Below, piece after piece: positions 7,601 to 14,370 of a stretch of DNA of 14,849 nucleotides. This DNA is from Alphaproteobacteria bacterium (GTDB taxonomy: Bacteria > Pseudomonadota > Alphaproteobacteria > SMXP01). The DNA lies in NCBI GenBank assembly GCA_028280675.1, contig JANQLI010000210.1:1-14849 (forward strand), written 5' to 3'. Every line of letters starts with the position of its first letter. The stretch's first letter is position 1. The notes under the pieces are model-generated. The model searched no databases, was not told where the DNA came from, and worked only from the letters and a program-made list of their open reading frames with translations. A program made the position numbers and the translations under genes.

Positions 7601-7635
7601 AGAAAAATGCCCGGATGCGATACGCACATCCGGGC
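7601..7635 (-). terminator. Rho-independent terminator of the TonB-dependent receptor gene
   Basis: GCCCGGATG (7609-7617) pairs perfectly with CATCCGGGC (7627-7635). On the minus strand the stem is followed by TTTTT (complement of 7603-7607). It lies about 32 bases after the receptor stop codon. The plus side lacks a T-tract, so it should act mainly for the receptor. Confidence 0.85.
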
Positions 7636-7666
7636 TCAATACCAGTGCTAGTTTTGGGGGACTAAC

Positions 7667-10117
7667 TTAGAAGTTCACTTTCGCTTCGACGCCATAGGTG
7701 CGCGGAGAGCCCAATACACAGCGCTGTAACGCACCACCCGTCGTTGGGTCAGTGAGCAATGCTGCGCCAGGCGCCAACTTATTAAGTGGTTGAGAGAATG
7801 GTTGATCAAACATAGTTTGACAATAACCTTCGTCACCTAAGTTACGACCAAACGCGGAAAGTTCCCACTTACCATCGGAGCTTGCAAGGCCGATACGGGC
7901 ATTGAACAGATCATAGGCTTCTTGGATTGATTGAGGGTTACCATTGGTGTTTGCACCCACATTCTGATCATCCACATATTGCCATTCGCCACGAATGAAA
8001 TAGTCATAATTGGAATTAGCGAGTTGGTCTGTCCATTGACTGACGAGAGACGCCTGCCACTCCGGTGAAAAGTGGTTTCGTTCACCGCTCAAATCCTGTG
8101 GTCCAGGCGGTGCATAAATGGTTGGTAAAACTTCAACCCAAGGTGTACCTGGCAGAGCCGAAGCAGCCGGGAAACTTTTGAATTCGGAATCCAAATAGCC
8201 TGCACCCAAAGCGATAAAGAGTTGTTCAATTGGCTGTGCTTGAATATCAATCTCCACACCTTTCTGCTCAAGTTCACCGGCATTGCGCACGATGAAGCTA
8301 ATGCCATCGAAAGAGCGATCTTGGAAATCGTCAATTGTGGTCTGGAACACAGTCACATTAGCTGTGACCAAACCATCAAAGAGCGATGATTTGGCACCAA
8401 TCTCGTAGTTTGTGGTTGTTTCAGATCCGAAAATACGATCGGTTCCCAAGGGTAAAGCCGTCCCTTCAGAGTTAAATCCACCAGTTTTATAACCCGTAGA
8501 GGCCGTCGCGTAGACCATAATGTCATCGTTGACATCAAACTCCCCTGTCGCCAACCATGTCAATTCTTCATCATCAAATTTCATATCCGGAAATGATTCT
8601 GGTGACCGCAAGCCAAGAGCTGATACGATTGGGTTATTGATTGTGTTGGTGAAGCTTCCTGATTTTTCATCTTTGGTCCAACGCAAGCCGCCACGGAGAC
8701 GGAATTGATCAGTCAAGTTTAATGTTGCCTGACCATAGAGTGCGTAAGATTCGAGATCTTGTTCGAACAGACCATCACTTGAAATTACATCCAATGTGTC
8801 TTCGAAAAACGCACATGTTGCAGACGTACCCGCGGGAAGAAGACCGGCAAGCTCAAGGTTAGCCAAAAGGCCAGCTTGTGGAATCGGGATGACAGAAGCA
8901 TCCCCACAAAAGTCATCACCAGCATCCAAATCCTGATCTACCGTATATTCCTCATCATAGTAATAGGCCCCAAGTACATATTCGAGAAAATTACCAGATG
9001 GAGAAATGAGCTGTAATTCTTGTGAGAAAGTCGTTGCCTCATACGCCGTCACACGTTGAATAATATCCGTGCTTAAACGGATAGCTTCTTCATATGTATC
9101 ATTCTCCCAGTCACGGTATGCCGTTATAGATTTGAGTGTATGATCACCAATATCCCAGCTAACTTCAGCGGAGATACCCCACTGCTCGTCTTCAGCTCTA
9201 TCCTCATGCACTTGACGAACTTTAAAGTCAGTGGAGTCAGAAAGCTCTGGAGGAATACCATTCCCGCCCAAACCAAGAGTCGTAACATCTGTCGTGTTGA
9301 TTAGTGCAAATGTCGGGTCATAGAAAGCCGGCACATGGCTTGAACTCAAAGCTTCCACAATAGGGCCGCCATTCTCAATTTTTTGATAATCAGCACGAAT
9401 GAGAACGTCCCAATTGTCTGCTGGTGTAAAATTCAGTGCTCCGCGCAATGCGAGGTCTTCCCAACCACCAATAGTGCTGCCATCCAGGAGATTCTCTCCG
9501 TAACCATCACGGTCGGAATAATCAATGGCGAAGCGACCAGCAGCTTTTTCATTGATCGGAACATTAACGGTTGCTCCAATACTATACGCATCAAAGTTAC
9601 CAGCGCTCACGCGGATGTTGCCACCAAATTCATCTTCAGGATTCTTAGTCCGGATATTGATTGCACCCATCGACGCATTCCGCCCAAAGAACGTCCCTTG
9701 GGGGCCGCGCAGCACTTCAACCGCTTCAATATCTTGCAAATTCCCGACAACAGAACTTGGACGCGGGACATACACACCATCGATAAAGACGGCGACACTC
9801 GGTTCAATCGCATTGTTCCCAACTGAGCCCACACCGCGAATAGCGATACGTTGGTTGGCCACTTGGCTCGATTGTGAGAGATAAAGATTCGGCGCATAGA
9901 AAGACAAATCTTGCAGTGTATTGATGCCTGAATCTTCAATAAAGTCGCCATCAAATGCCGAAATCGAGATCGGCACATCTTGAATGCTCTCGGCACGTTT
10001 TTGCGCCGTCACAACCAGTTCGCTGATGGCCGCATTCGCTGACAAAGGCATGAGGCCCACCGCAAGCGCTGCCGAACAAACACCGGCACGTAAATAAGAT
10101 AATGGTGTGGTTTTCAT
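7667..10117 (-). CDS. TonB-dependent outer-membrane receptor
   Basis: An 816-residue receptor, a usual length for the family. The signal peptide covers residues 1-29 (AALAVGLMPLSANA). A TonB box, ELVVTAQKR, is at 33-41, immediately before the plug domain. Plug motifs include RIAIRGVGSVGNN, FIDGVYVPR and VEVLRGPQGTFFGRNASMGA. The 22-strand barrel follows and ends in an aromatic C-terminus (AKVNF) recognised by the Bam machinery. Four Cys occur in the mature protein: one pair in a predicted loop near the middle and one pair close to the C-terminus, possibly as disulfides. The ATG at 10117 was chosen over 10153 because GGGGGAG lies six bases upstream and the signal peptide then starts normally (MKTT). 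This plug style is common in alphaproteobacterial receptors for siderophores, vitamins and complex organics, so the substrate cannot be named. No dedicated regulator or ABC importer is adjacent. Confidence 0.94.
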   Translation of the reverse strand: MKTTPLSYLRAGVCSAALAVGLMPLSANAAISELVVTAQKRAESIQDVPISISAFDGDFIEDSGINTLQDLSFYAPNLYLSQSSQVANQRIAIRGVGSVGNNAIEPSVAVFIDGVYVPRPSSVVGNLQDIEAVEVLRGPQGTFFGRNASMGAINIRTKNPEDEFGGNIRVSAGNFDAYSIGATVNVPINEKAAGRFAIDYSDRDGYGENLLDGSTIGGWEDLALRGALNFTPADNWDVLIRADYQKIENGGPIVEALSSSHVPAFYDPTFALINTTDVTTLGLGGNGIPPELSDSTDFKVRQVHEDRAEDEQWGISAEVSWDIGDHTLKSITAYRDWENDTYEEAIRLSTDIIQRVTAYEATTFSQELQLISPSGNFLEYVLGAYYYDEEYTVDQDLDAGDDFCGDASVIPIPQAGLLANLELAGLLPAGTSATCAFFEDTLDVISSDGLFEQDLESYALYGQATLNLTDQFRLRGGLRWTKDEKSGSFTNTINNPIVSALGLRSPESFPDMKFDDEELTWLATGEFDVNDDIMVYATASTGYKTGGFNSEGTALPLGTDRIFGSETTTNYEIGAKSSLFDGLVTANVTVFQTTIDDFQDRSFDGISFIVRNAGELEQKGVEIDIQAQPIEQLFIALGAGYLDSEFKSFPAASALPGTPWVEVLPTIYAPPGPQDLSGERNHFSPEWQASLVSQWTDQLANSNYDYFIRGEWQYVDDQNVGANTNGNPQSIQEAYDLFNARIGLASSDGKWELSAFGRNLGDEGYCQTMFDQPFSQPLNKLAPGAALLTDPTTGGALQRCVLGSPRTYGVEAKVNF

Positions 10118-10123
10118 GTGTAA

Positions 10124-10130
10124 CTCCCCC
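10124..10130 (-). promoter_or_regulatory. Shine-Dalgarno of the TonB-dependent receptor
   Basis: On the minus strand GGGGGAG stands six bases before the ATG at 10117. It decides this start over an in-frame ATG 36 bases further upstream. Confidence 0.65.
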
Positions 10131-10183
10131 AAGTCCATACCCCCACAGATCACCTGATCGGCGAGGCCAATGATCTTCTTAAG

Positions 10184-10211
10184 ATTATAATGATGAGGAC
10201 AAAGCGGTCAA
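10184..10211 (-). promoter_or_regulatory. Sigma70-type promoter of the TonB-dependent receptor
   Basis: On the minus strand TTGACC (complement of 10206-10211, five of six matches) is followed after 16 bp by TATAAT (complement of 10184-10189, a perfect -10). Transcription would begin near 10177, giving a leader of about 60 bases before the ATG at 10117. The -35 is embedded in GCATTTGACC, which recurs in the nadX/TonB-domain gap. Confidence 0.65.
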
Positions 10212-10278
10212 ATGCGAGTATTTTATCGCGTATTTCTACTATAACATGTGCATTTTCTCGTTTGTGACGATTCTGTCA

Positions 10279-10299
10279 TATTTATCAAGAAGATAAATA
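10279..10299. repeat. Perfect palindrome, candidate operator
   Basis: TATTTATC (10279-10286) and GATAAATA (10292-10299) are exact inverted repeats around AAGAA. The dyad centre is about 110 bp upstream of the predicted receptor transcription start, a distance that fits an activator site better than a repressor site. It does not match the Fur, RirA or Irr consensus sequences I know. It could serve either divergent gene. Confidence 0.4.
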
Positions 10300-10494
10300 C
10301 TTACATAGCAGTGCACGCGAAGAATGTGTTGTTGCAATCAGATCACACCAAACAGTAAAAGACATACCGAAAATTTGCGTGTCAATTTCGGGCTCTCACT
10401 TCCCCAACGTCAACCGAGAGAGACGAGTCTCTTCACTCATCTCACAGGTTTTTTTACATCCTTAGATCATTGTGGCCCATATCGTCCAAGCTGT

Positions 10495-10523
10495 TTGCCT
10501 CACACATACGACTCGTTTACAAC
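10495..10523 (+). promoter_or_regulatory. Weak promoter candidate placing rimO transcription at its start codon
   Basis: TTGCCT (10495-10500, four of six) and TACAAC (10518-10523, four of six) are spaced by exactly 17 bp. A start about seven bases after the -10 would fall at 10530-10534, at or just before the rimO ATG. This would give a leaderless mRNA and agrees with the absence of a Shine-Dalgarno there. Confidence 0.3.
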
Positions 10524-10533
10524 CAACCGATAG

Positions 10534-11859
10534 ATGATGAAAACGGAACAAAATCAAAAGGTTGGTTTCATTTCGCTGGGCTGTCCCAAAGCCCTAGTGG
10601 ATTCGGAACGCATTATCAGTCGCCTACGCGCGGAAGGGTATGCGGTTGCGCCCAACTATGACGACGCCAATGTGGTCGTGGTCAACACATGCGGCTTTCT
10701 CGACAGCGCCAAACAGGAATCACTGGATGCCATCGGCGAGGCCATGGCCGAGAATGGCCGCGTCATTGTCACCGGCTGTATGGGTGTGGAAGAAAGCGCC
10801 ATCCGCGATGTGCATCCCGATGTCCTTGCTGTGACAGGACCGCATCAATATGAACAGGTGATGGAGGCGGTGCATGACGCCGCTCCCCTGTCAGAGAGTC
10901 CTTTTACATCTTTGGTTCCCCCGGAGGGCGTGCGGCTCACGCCGCGCCACTATGCGTATCTCAAAATTTCCGAAGGCTGTAATCACCGCTGCAGTTTTTG
11001 CATTATTCCACAGCTTCGAGGCGACCTGGTGAGCCGCCCCGCAGCAGATGTCATGCGGGAGGCCGAACATCTTGTGCGCGCAGGCGTGAAAGAGCTGCTT
11101 GTGATTTCACAAGACACTAGCGCATATGGCGTCGATCTGAAATACGCTGAGTCACACTGGCGCGACCGCTCTGTTCGCGCACAGTTTTTCGACCTCTGCA
11201 AACATTTAGGAGACTTAGGCGCTTGGGTGCGTCTTCACTATGTGTATCCCTATCCTCATGTCGATGAGGTGGTGCCGCTGATGGCGGAGGAAAAAATCCT
11301 TCCCTATCTTGACATCCCCTTTCAACACGCCAGCCCTTCGGTACTCAAGGCGATGAAACGCCCCGCGCATGACGCCAAAACACTGGACCGCATCAACATG
11401 TGGCGCGATATTTGTCCCGATCTTTCCATTCGTTCGACATTTGTTGTCGGCTTCCCCGGAGAGACAGATGAGGACGTGGACTATCTTCTCGATTGGCTCG
11501 ACGAAGCACAGTTGGACCGTGTAGGCTGTTTTCAATATGAGAATGTTGAAGGCGCACCTGCCAATGCCCTGCCGGATCATGTGCCCGAAGATGTGAAACA
11601 GCATCGCTTTGACCGCTTCATGTCTAAAGCCCAAGAGATCAGCACCAAACGTCTGCAAGAAAAGATCGGCAAAACAATCGATGTCATCATTGATGAGGTC
11701 GATGATGAAGGCGCCATTGGCCGCTCAAAAGGCGATGCTCCCGAAATTGATGGGGCGGTATATCTGAATGGGGACACAGAGCCCACACCGGGTGATATCG
11801 TGACGGCTCATATCAAACACGCCGATGCGTATGACCTCTGGGCTATACGTGAAGACTAA
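10534..11859 (+). CDS. rimO: Ribosomal protein S12 (Asp89) methylthiotransferase RimO
   Basis: A 441-residue radical-SAM methylthiotransferase. The N-terminal UPF0004 domain binds an auxiliary 4Fe-4S cluster through Cys17 (SLGCPKALVDSE, the RimO-type opening), Cys53 (VNTCGFLDSA) and Cys82 (VTGCM). The radical-SAM motif is Cys149-Cys153-Cys156 (EGCNHRCSFCIIPQLRG). The C-terminal TRAM domain starts near residue 375 and ends at KHADAYDLWAIRED. The enzyme adds a methylthio group to a conserved aspartate of ribosomal protein S12 near the decoding centre. SLGCPKALVDSE separates it from the tRNA enzyme MiaB. Two ATG codons are adjacent at 10534 and 10537 with no Shine-Dalgarno before them. It is the first gene of a tight plus-strand cluster: the ligase gene starts nine bases after its stop. 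Confidence 0.95.
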   Translation: MMKTEQNQKVGFISLGCPKALVDSERIISRLRAEGYAVAPNYDDANVVVVNTCGFLDSAKQESLDAIGEAMAENGRVIVTGCMGVEESAIRDVHPDVLAVTGPHQYEQVMEAVHDAAPLSESPFTSLVPPEGVRLTPRHYAYLKISEGCNHRCSFCIIPQLRGDLVSRPAADVMREAEHLVRAGVKELLVISQDTSAYGVDLKYAESHWRDRSVRAQFFDLCKHLGDLGAWVRLHYVYPYPHVDEVVPLMAEEKILPYLDIPFQHASPSVLKAMKRPAHDAKTLDRINMWRDICPDLSIRSTFVVGFPGETDEDVDYLLDWLDEAQLDRVGCFQYENVEGAPANALPDHVPEDVKQHRFDRFMSKAQEISTKRLQEKIGKTIDVIIDEVDDEGAIGRSKGDAPEIDGAVYLNGDTEPTPGDIVTAHIKHADAYDLWAIRED

Positions 11860-11868
11860 AGACACATC

Positions 11869-13287
11869 ATGGGCGAAGATATTCAGACCAGGACTTTCTC
11901 CCCAGAAGATGCCGCCATCTTCGATACACGGCTTCTGGAAGAAACGAAGCTTTGCCGCATTTGGCTTGAAGATAATCGCTTTTGTAAGACAGGGGATATC
12001 GGCGGGTTTGAACTTGAAGCATGGCTGATTGATCAAAATAACAACCCGGCGCCACAAAACGCATCGTTCCTGAACGCCATGCAAAACCCTCTGGTGGTTC
12101 CAGAACTTTCCACCTTCAATGTTGAATTCAACACTGACCCTGTGGCGTTGAAGGGCGATGCCTTTTCCCGTATGCAGTCACAACTGCAAGAGGTTTGGGG
12201 AAAAGCGCAAGGTATTGCGCATACACTCAACACGAAGTTGATGATGATTGGCATTCTGCCAACGCTAAAAGACGATGAACTCACACTTGAGCACATTTCA
12301 CCGTCTAATCGCTTCTTTGCGTTGAACACGCAAATTCTCAAAGAACGCCATGACACACCCATCACACTAGACATTAAAGGCAAAGACCATCTGACCGCCA
12401 CCCATAACGACGTGATGTTGGAGGCGGCAGCCACATCTTTTCAAGTGCATTTGCAAGTGCCCGCCGATATGGGCGCGCGTTTTTACAATGCGTCAAAAAT
12501 TGCATCGGCTTTTACCGTAGCCGCTGGCGCCAACTCACCTTATCTTTTAGGATGTGATTTGTGGGACGAAACGCGTATCCCGCTTTTTGAACAAGCCATC
12601 TCCGTCGGCGAATTTGATTATGCGGAACGGGTGACTTTCGGCATACGCTATTTAGATGAGAGCCTTCTCGAAGTGTTCGATGCCAATCGCCAACGCTATC
12701 CGGTGCTGCTGCCCCTTCTTTATGACGACGGCCCACAATATCTCCGTCACTTACGGCTCCACAATGGTACAATTTGGCGTTGGAACCGGGCCCTGATTGG
12801 CTTTGACGCTGCACAAGAACCGCATTTGCGCATTGAGCACCGCGTTATTCCCGCGGGCCCAACCGTTATCGATAACATCGCAAATGCGGCGCTTTACTAT
12901 GGCCTTGCTTATGCATTCTCCTACGCAGACTTGGCCCCGGAAAGCCAACTCCCTTATCGGGCGTGCCGCGATAATTTCTACGCCGCGGCTGAATTTGGCC
13001 TTAAGGCGGACATCATGTGGATGGATGGCGAAAGCACGTCACTGAAGAAAATCCTCTTGGACGAACTCTTGCCGCTTGCAGCCGAGGCGCTCAACCGACT
13101 AGGGCTTTCTGAAAACGACATCTCTACCTATCTCGGCATCATCGAAAAGCGCGTAAGGTCTGGACAAAACGGGGCGACTTGGCAACGTCACTATATGGCG
13201 CAGCACAAAGCCACCTTCTCTGATCTCTGCGTCGCCTATTATCAGCGCCAGGAAGATGGCAAACCTGTCCATGAATGGTCTTTTTAA
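11869..13287 (+). CDS. GCS2-family carboxylate-amine ligase (glutamate-cysteine ligase-like)
   Basis: A 472-residue protein of the glutamate-cysteine ligase type 2 superfamily. Catalytic-core elements are in order: GGFELEAWLID (45-55) with Glu48 and Glu50, NVEFNTDP (84-91), HISPSNRF (142-149), SFQVHLQV with His194, GANSPYLLGCDLWDETRIP, and HLRIEHRVIP (320-329) with Glu323 and His324. The family uses ATP to activate a gamma-carboxylate, usually of glutamate, and couples it to an amine; members include plant-type GshA, EgtA and YbdK. Cysteine as acceptor is not shown by sequence, so it should not be taken as the cell's glutathione enzyme. No signal peptide is present. It starts nine bases after rimO with a poor ribosome binding site, and its stop codon abuts the next ATG, which suggests translational coupling with the amidohydrolase. 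Confidence 0.8.
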   Translation: MGEDIQTRTFSPEDAAIFDTRLLEETKLCRIWLEDNRFCKTGDIGGFELEAWLIDQNNNPAPQNASFLNAMQNPLVVPELSTFNVEFNTDPVALKGDAFSRMQSQLQEVWGKAQGIAHTLNTKLMMIGILPTLKDDELTLEHISPSNRFFALNTQILKERHDTPITLDIKGKDHLTATHNDVMLEAAATSFQVHLQVPADMGARFYNASKIASAFTVAAGANSPYLLGCDLWDETRIPLFEQAISVGEFDYAERVTFGIRYLDESLLEVFDANRQRYPVLLPLLYDDGPQYLRHLRLHNGTIWRWNRALIGFDAAQEPHLRIEHRVIPAGPTVIDNIANAALYYGLAYAFSYADLAPESQLPYRACRDNFYAAAEFGLKADIMWMDGESTSLKKILLDELLPLAAEALNRLGLSENDISTYLGIIEKRVRSGQNGATWQRHYMAQHKATFSDLCVAYYQRQEDGKPVHEWSF

Positions 13288-14310
13288 ATGTTACATATCC
13301 GTGATGATTTTCCAGCCGGCCTTTTAAATAAGTCCACCCATGAATTGGCCGATATGCTCCCGGGACCAACTCTCTTCCATTTACCAGGGAGAAGATCACC
13401 GGAACTCTTTGTTTCTGTCCTGTTACATGGCAATGAAACCACGGGATGGGACGCCGTGCGCCACGTGCTGCAACGCTATGGCTTTGCTGACGATTGTGGG
13501 GTGTTGCCGCGGGCCATGGCCCTCTTTATTGGGAATGTTGCCGCCGCAAAAGAAGGGATACGACACCTTCCAGGGCAGGTTGATTACAATCGTATCTGGC
13601 CGGGGACACCCCATGACGATGCACCGGAAGCGGCAATGATGCAAAACATCGTTGATCGCATGCATGATAGAGGTGTTTTCGCGAGCATCGACATCCACAA
13701 TAATACTGGACGCAATCCGCATTATGCCTGCATCAATGTCCTCGAAACACCGTTTTTTCATCTCGCCACACTCTTTAGCCGTACGGTTATTTACTTTCTG
13801 CGTCCACGCGGCGTCCAATCAATGGCAATGAGTAAAATTGGCCCTTCTGTAACACTTGAGTGCGGGCAACCGGATCAACCAAGCAGCACCGAACACGCCA
13901 TATGTTTTATCGAGGCCTGTTTAAATCTCTCAGCGCTTCCAGAACACCCTATTGCTAAATCAGATATTGATTTGTTTCACACTCAAGCGATCATGCGCGT
14001 GAATGGCGATAATCAAGTTGGTTTTGATTCTGAAAAGGATGACGTTGTGTTGCGGCCGAATGTGGACCTTCTCAACTTCAACGAACTGCCTGCAGGCACA
14101 CTGATTGCCAAACAATCAAAAGGGCAAAACGTCGCCTTAAAGGTTGTGTCTGAAGATGGCGAAGATGTGCTTGATGAGTTTTTGGTGCTGCAGGGTGATG
14201 AAATTCAACTAAAAAAAACCGTGATGCCTGCTATGTTCACGTTAAATGTCGATATTCTTCGCGACGATTGCATCTGTTATTTAATGGAGCGTTATCCATT
14301 GCCAGCGTAA
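13288..14310 (+). CDS. M14-family zinc amidohydrolase, AstE/AspA-like (succinylglutamate desuccinylase/aspartoacylase type)
   Basis: A 340-residue enzyme with a complete M14 zinc site. HGNETTG supplies His47 and Glu50, and SIDIHNNTG supplies His137. VDYNRIWPG near 98-106 corresponds to the substrate-binding DxNR motif, and Glu191 (SVTLECGQ) is in the position of the general base. About 100 C-terminal residues form a beta-rich domain as in aspartoacylase. The family removes an acyl group from an N-acyl amino acid, mainly aspartate or glutamate derivatives. Its ATG begins directly after the TAA of the ligase gene, and no Shine-Dalgarno precedes it, so translation probably depends on the ligase. 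No other arginine-succinyl (ast) genes are near, which argues against a plain AstE role. Pairing with a ligase suggests the substrate may be a glutamyl amide made by it (inference). Confidence 0.82.
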   Translation: MLHIRDDFPAGLLNKSTHELADMLPGPTLFHLPGRRSPELFVSVLLHGNETTGWDAVRHVLQRYGFADDCGVLPRAMALFIGNVAAAKEGIRHLPGQVDYNRIWPGTPHDDAPEAAMMQNIVDRMHDRGVFASIDIHNNTGRNPHYACINVLETPFFHLATLFSRTVIYFLRPRGVQSMAMSKIGPSVTLECGQPDQPSSTEHAICFIEACLNLSALPEHPIAKSDIDLFHTQAIMRVNGDNQVGFDSEKDDVVLRPNVDLLNFNELPAGTLIAKQSKGQNVALKVVSEDGEDVLDEFLVLQGDEIQLKKTVMPAMFTLNVDILRDDCICYLMERYPLPA

Positions 14311-14314
14311 ACAT

Positions 14315-14344
14315 AAAACGCGCACCTCTTTTCGAGATGCGCGC
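14315..14344 (-). terminator. Rho-independent terminator of the thiolase gene
   Basis: CGCGCA (14319-14324) pairs with TGCGCG (14338-14343) and CTC with GAG inside it, with one C/A mismatch and a five-base loop. On the minus strand the stem is followed by TTTT (complement of 14315-14318). It lies about 27 bases after the thiolase stop. It also sits right behind the convergent amidohydrolase stop but has no T-tract in that direction. Confidence 0.75.
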
Positions 14345-14370
14345 TTCCAATGCATCAATATGAACACTGA

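Larger units (their letters stand above)
10154..10533. other. Divergent intergenic region between the receptor and rimO
   Basis: About 416 bp separate the receptor ATG from rimO. The left part is AT-rich and holds the receptor promoter and a perfect dyad at 10279-10299. The right part (10300-10533) shows no known RNA. It has a self-complementary AGAGA-CGAG-TCTCT hairpin near 10420-10433 and an isolated T7 run near 10448 that is too far from that hairpin to make a normal terminator. A 69-codon frame (10324-10533, beginning MCCCNQ) ends flush against the rimO ATG; it is not called as a gene. Confidence 0.5.

Noticed and set aside
9383..9826. A 147-codon plus-strand frame inside the receptor gene
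   Set aside because: It is complementary to conserved plug and barrel sequence and has no domain of its own.
10420..10454. AGAGA-CGAG-TCTCT hairpin plus a T7 run as a terminator before rimO
   Set aside because: About 14 bases separate the stem from the T-run and the stem is only five strong pairs, so it does not fit a rho-independent terminator.
11215..11658. A 147-codon frame antisense to rimO
   Set aside because: The sense strand encodes conserved RimO sequence throughout; the antisense product has no family resemblance and no ribosome binding site.
11869..13287. Naming the GCS2-family ligase gshA
   Set aside because: The superfamily contains several ligases with different acceptors and the sequence alone does not show cysteine as substrate; its M14 partner also argues for another product.
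13288..14310. Naming the M14 enzyme astE
   Set aside because: The zinc site fits, but no other gene of the arginine succinyltransferase pathway is present and the partner gene is a ligase.
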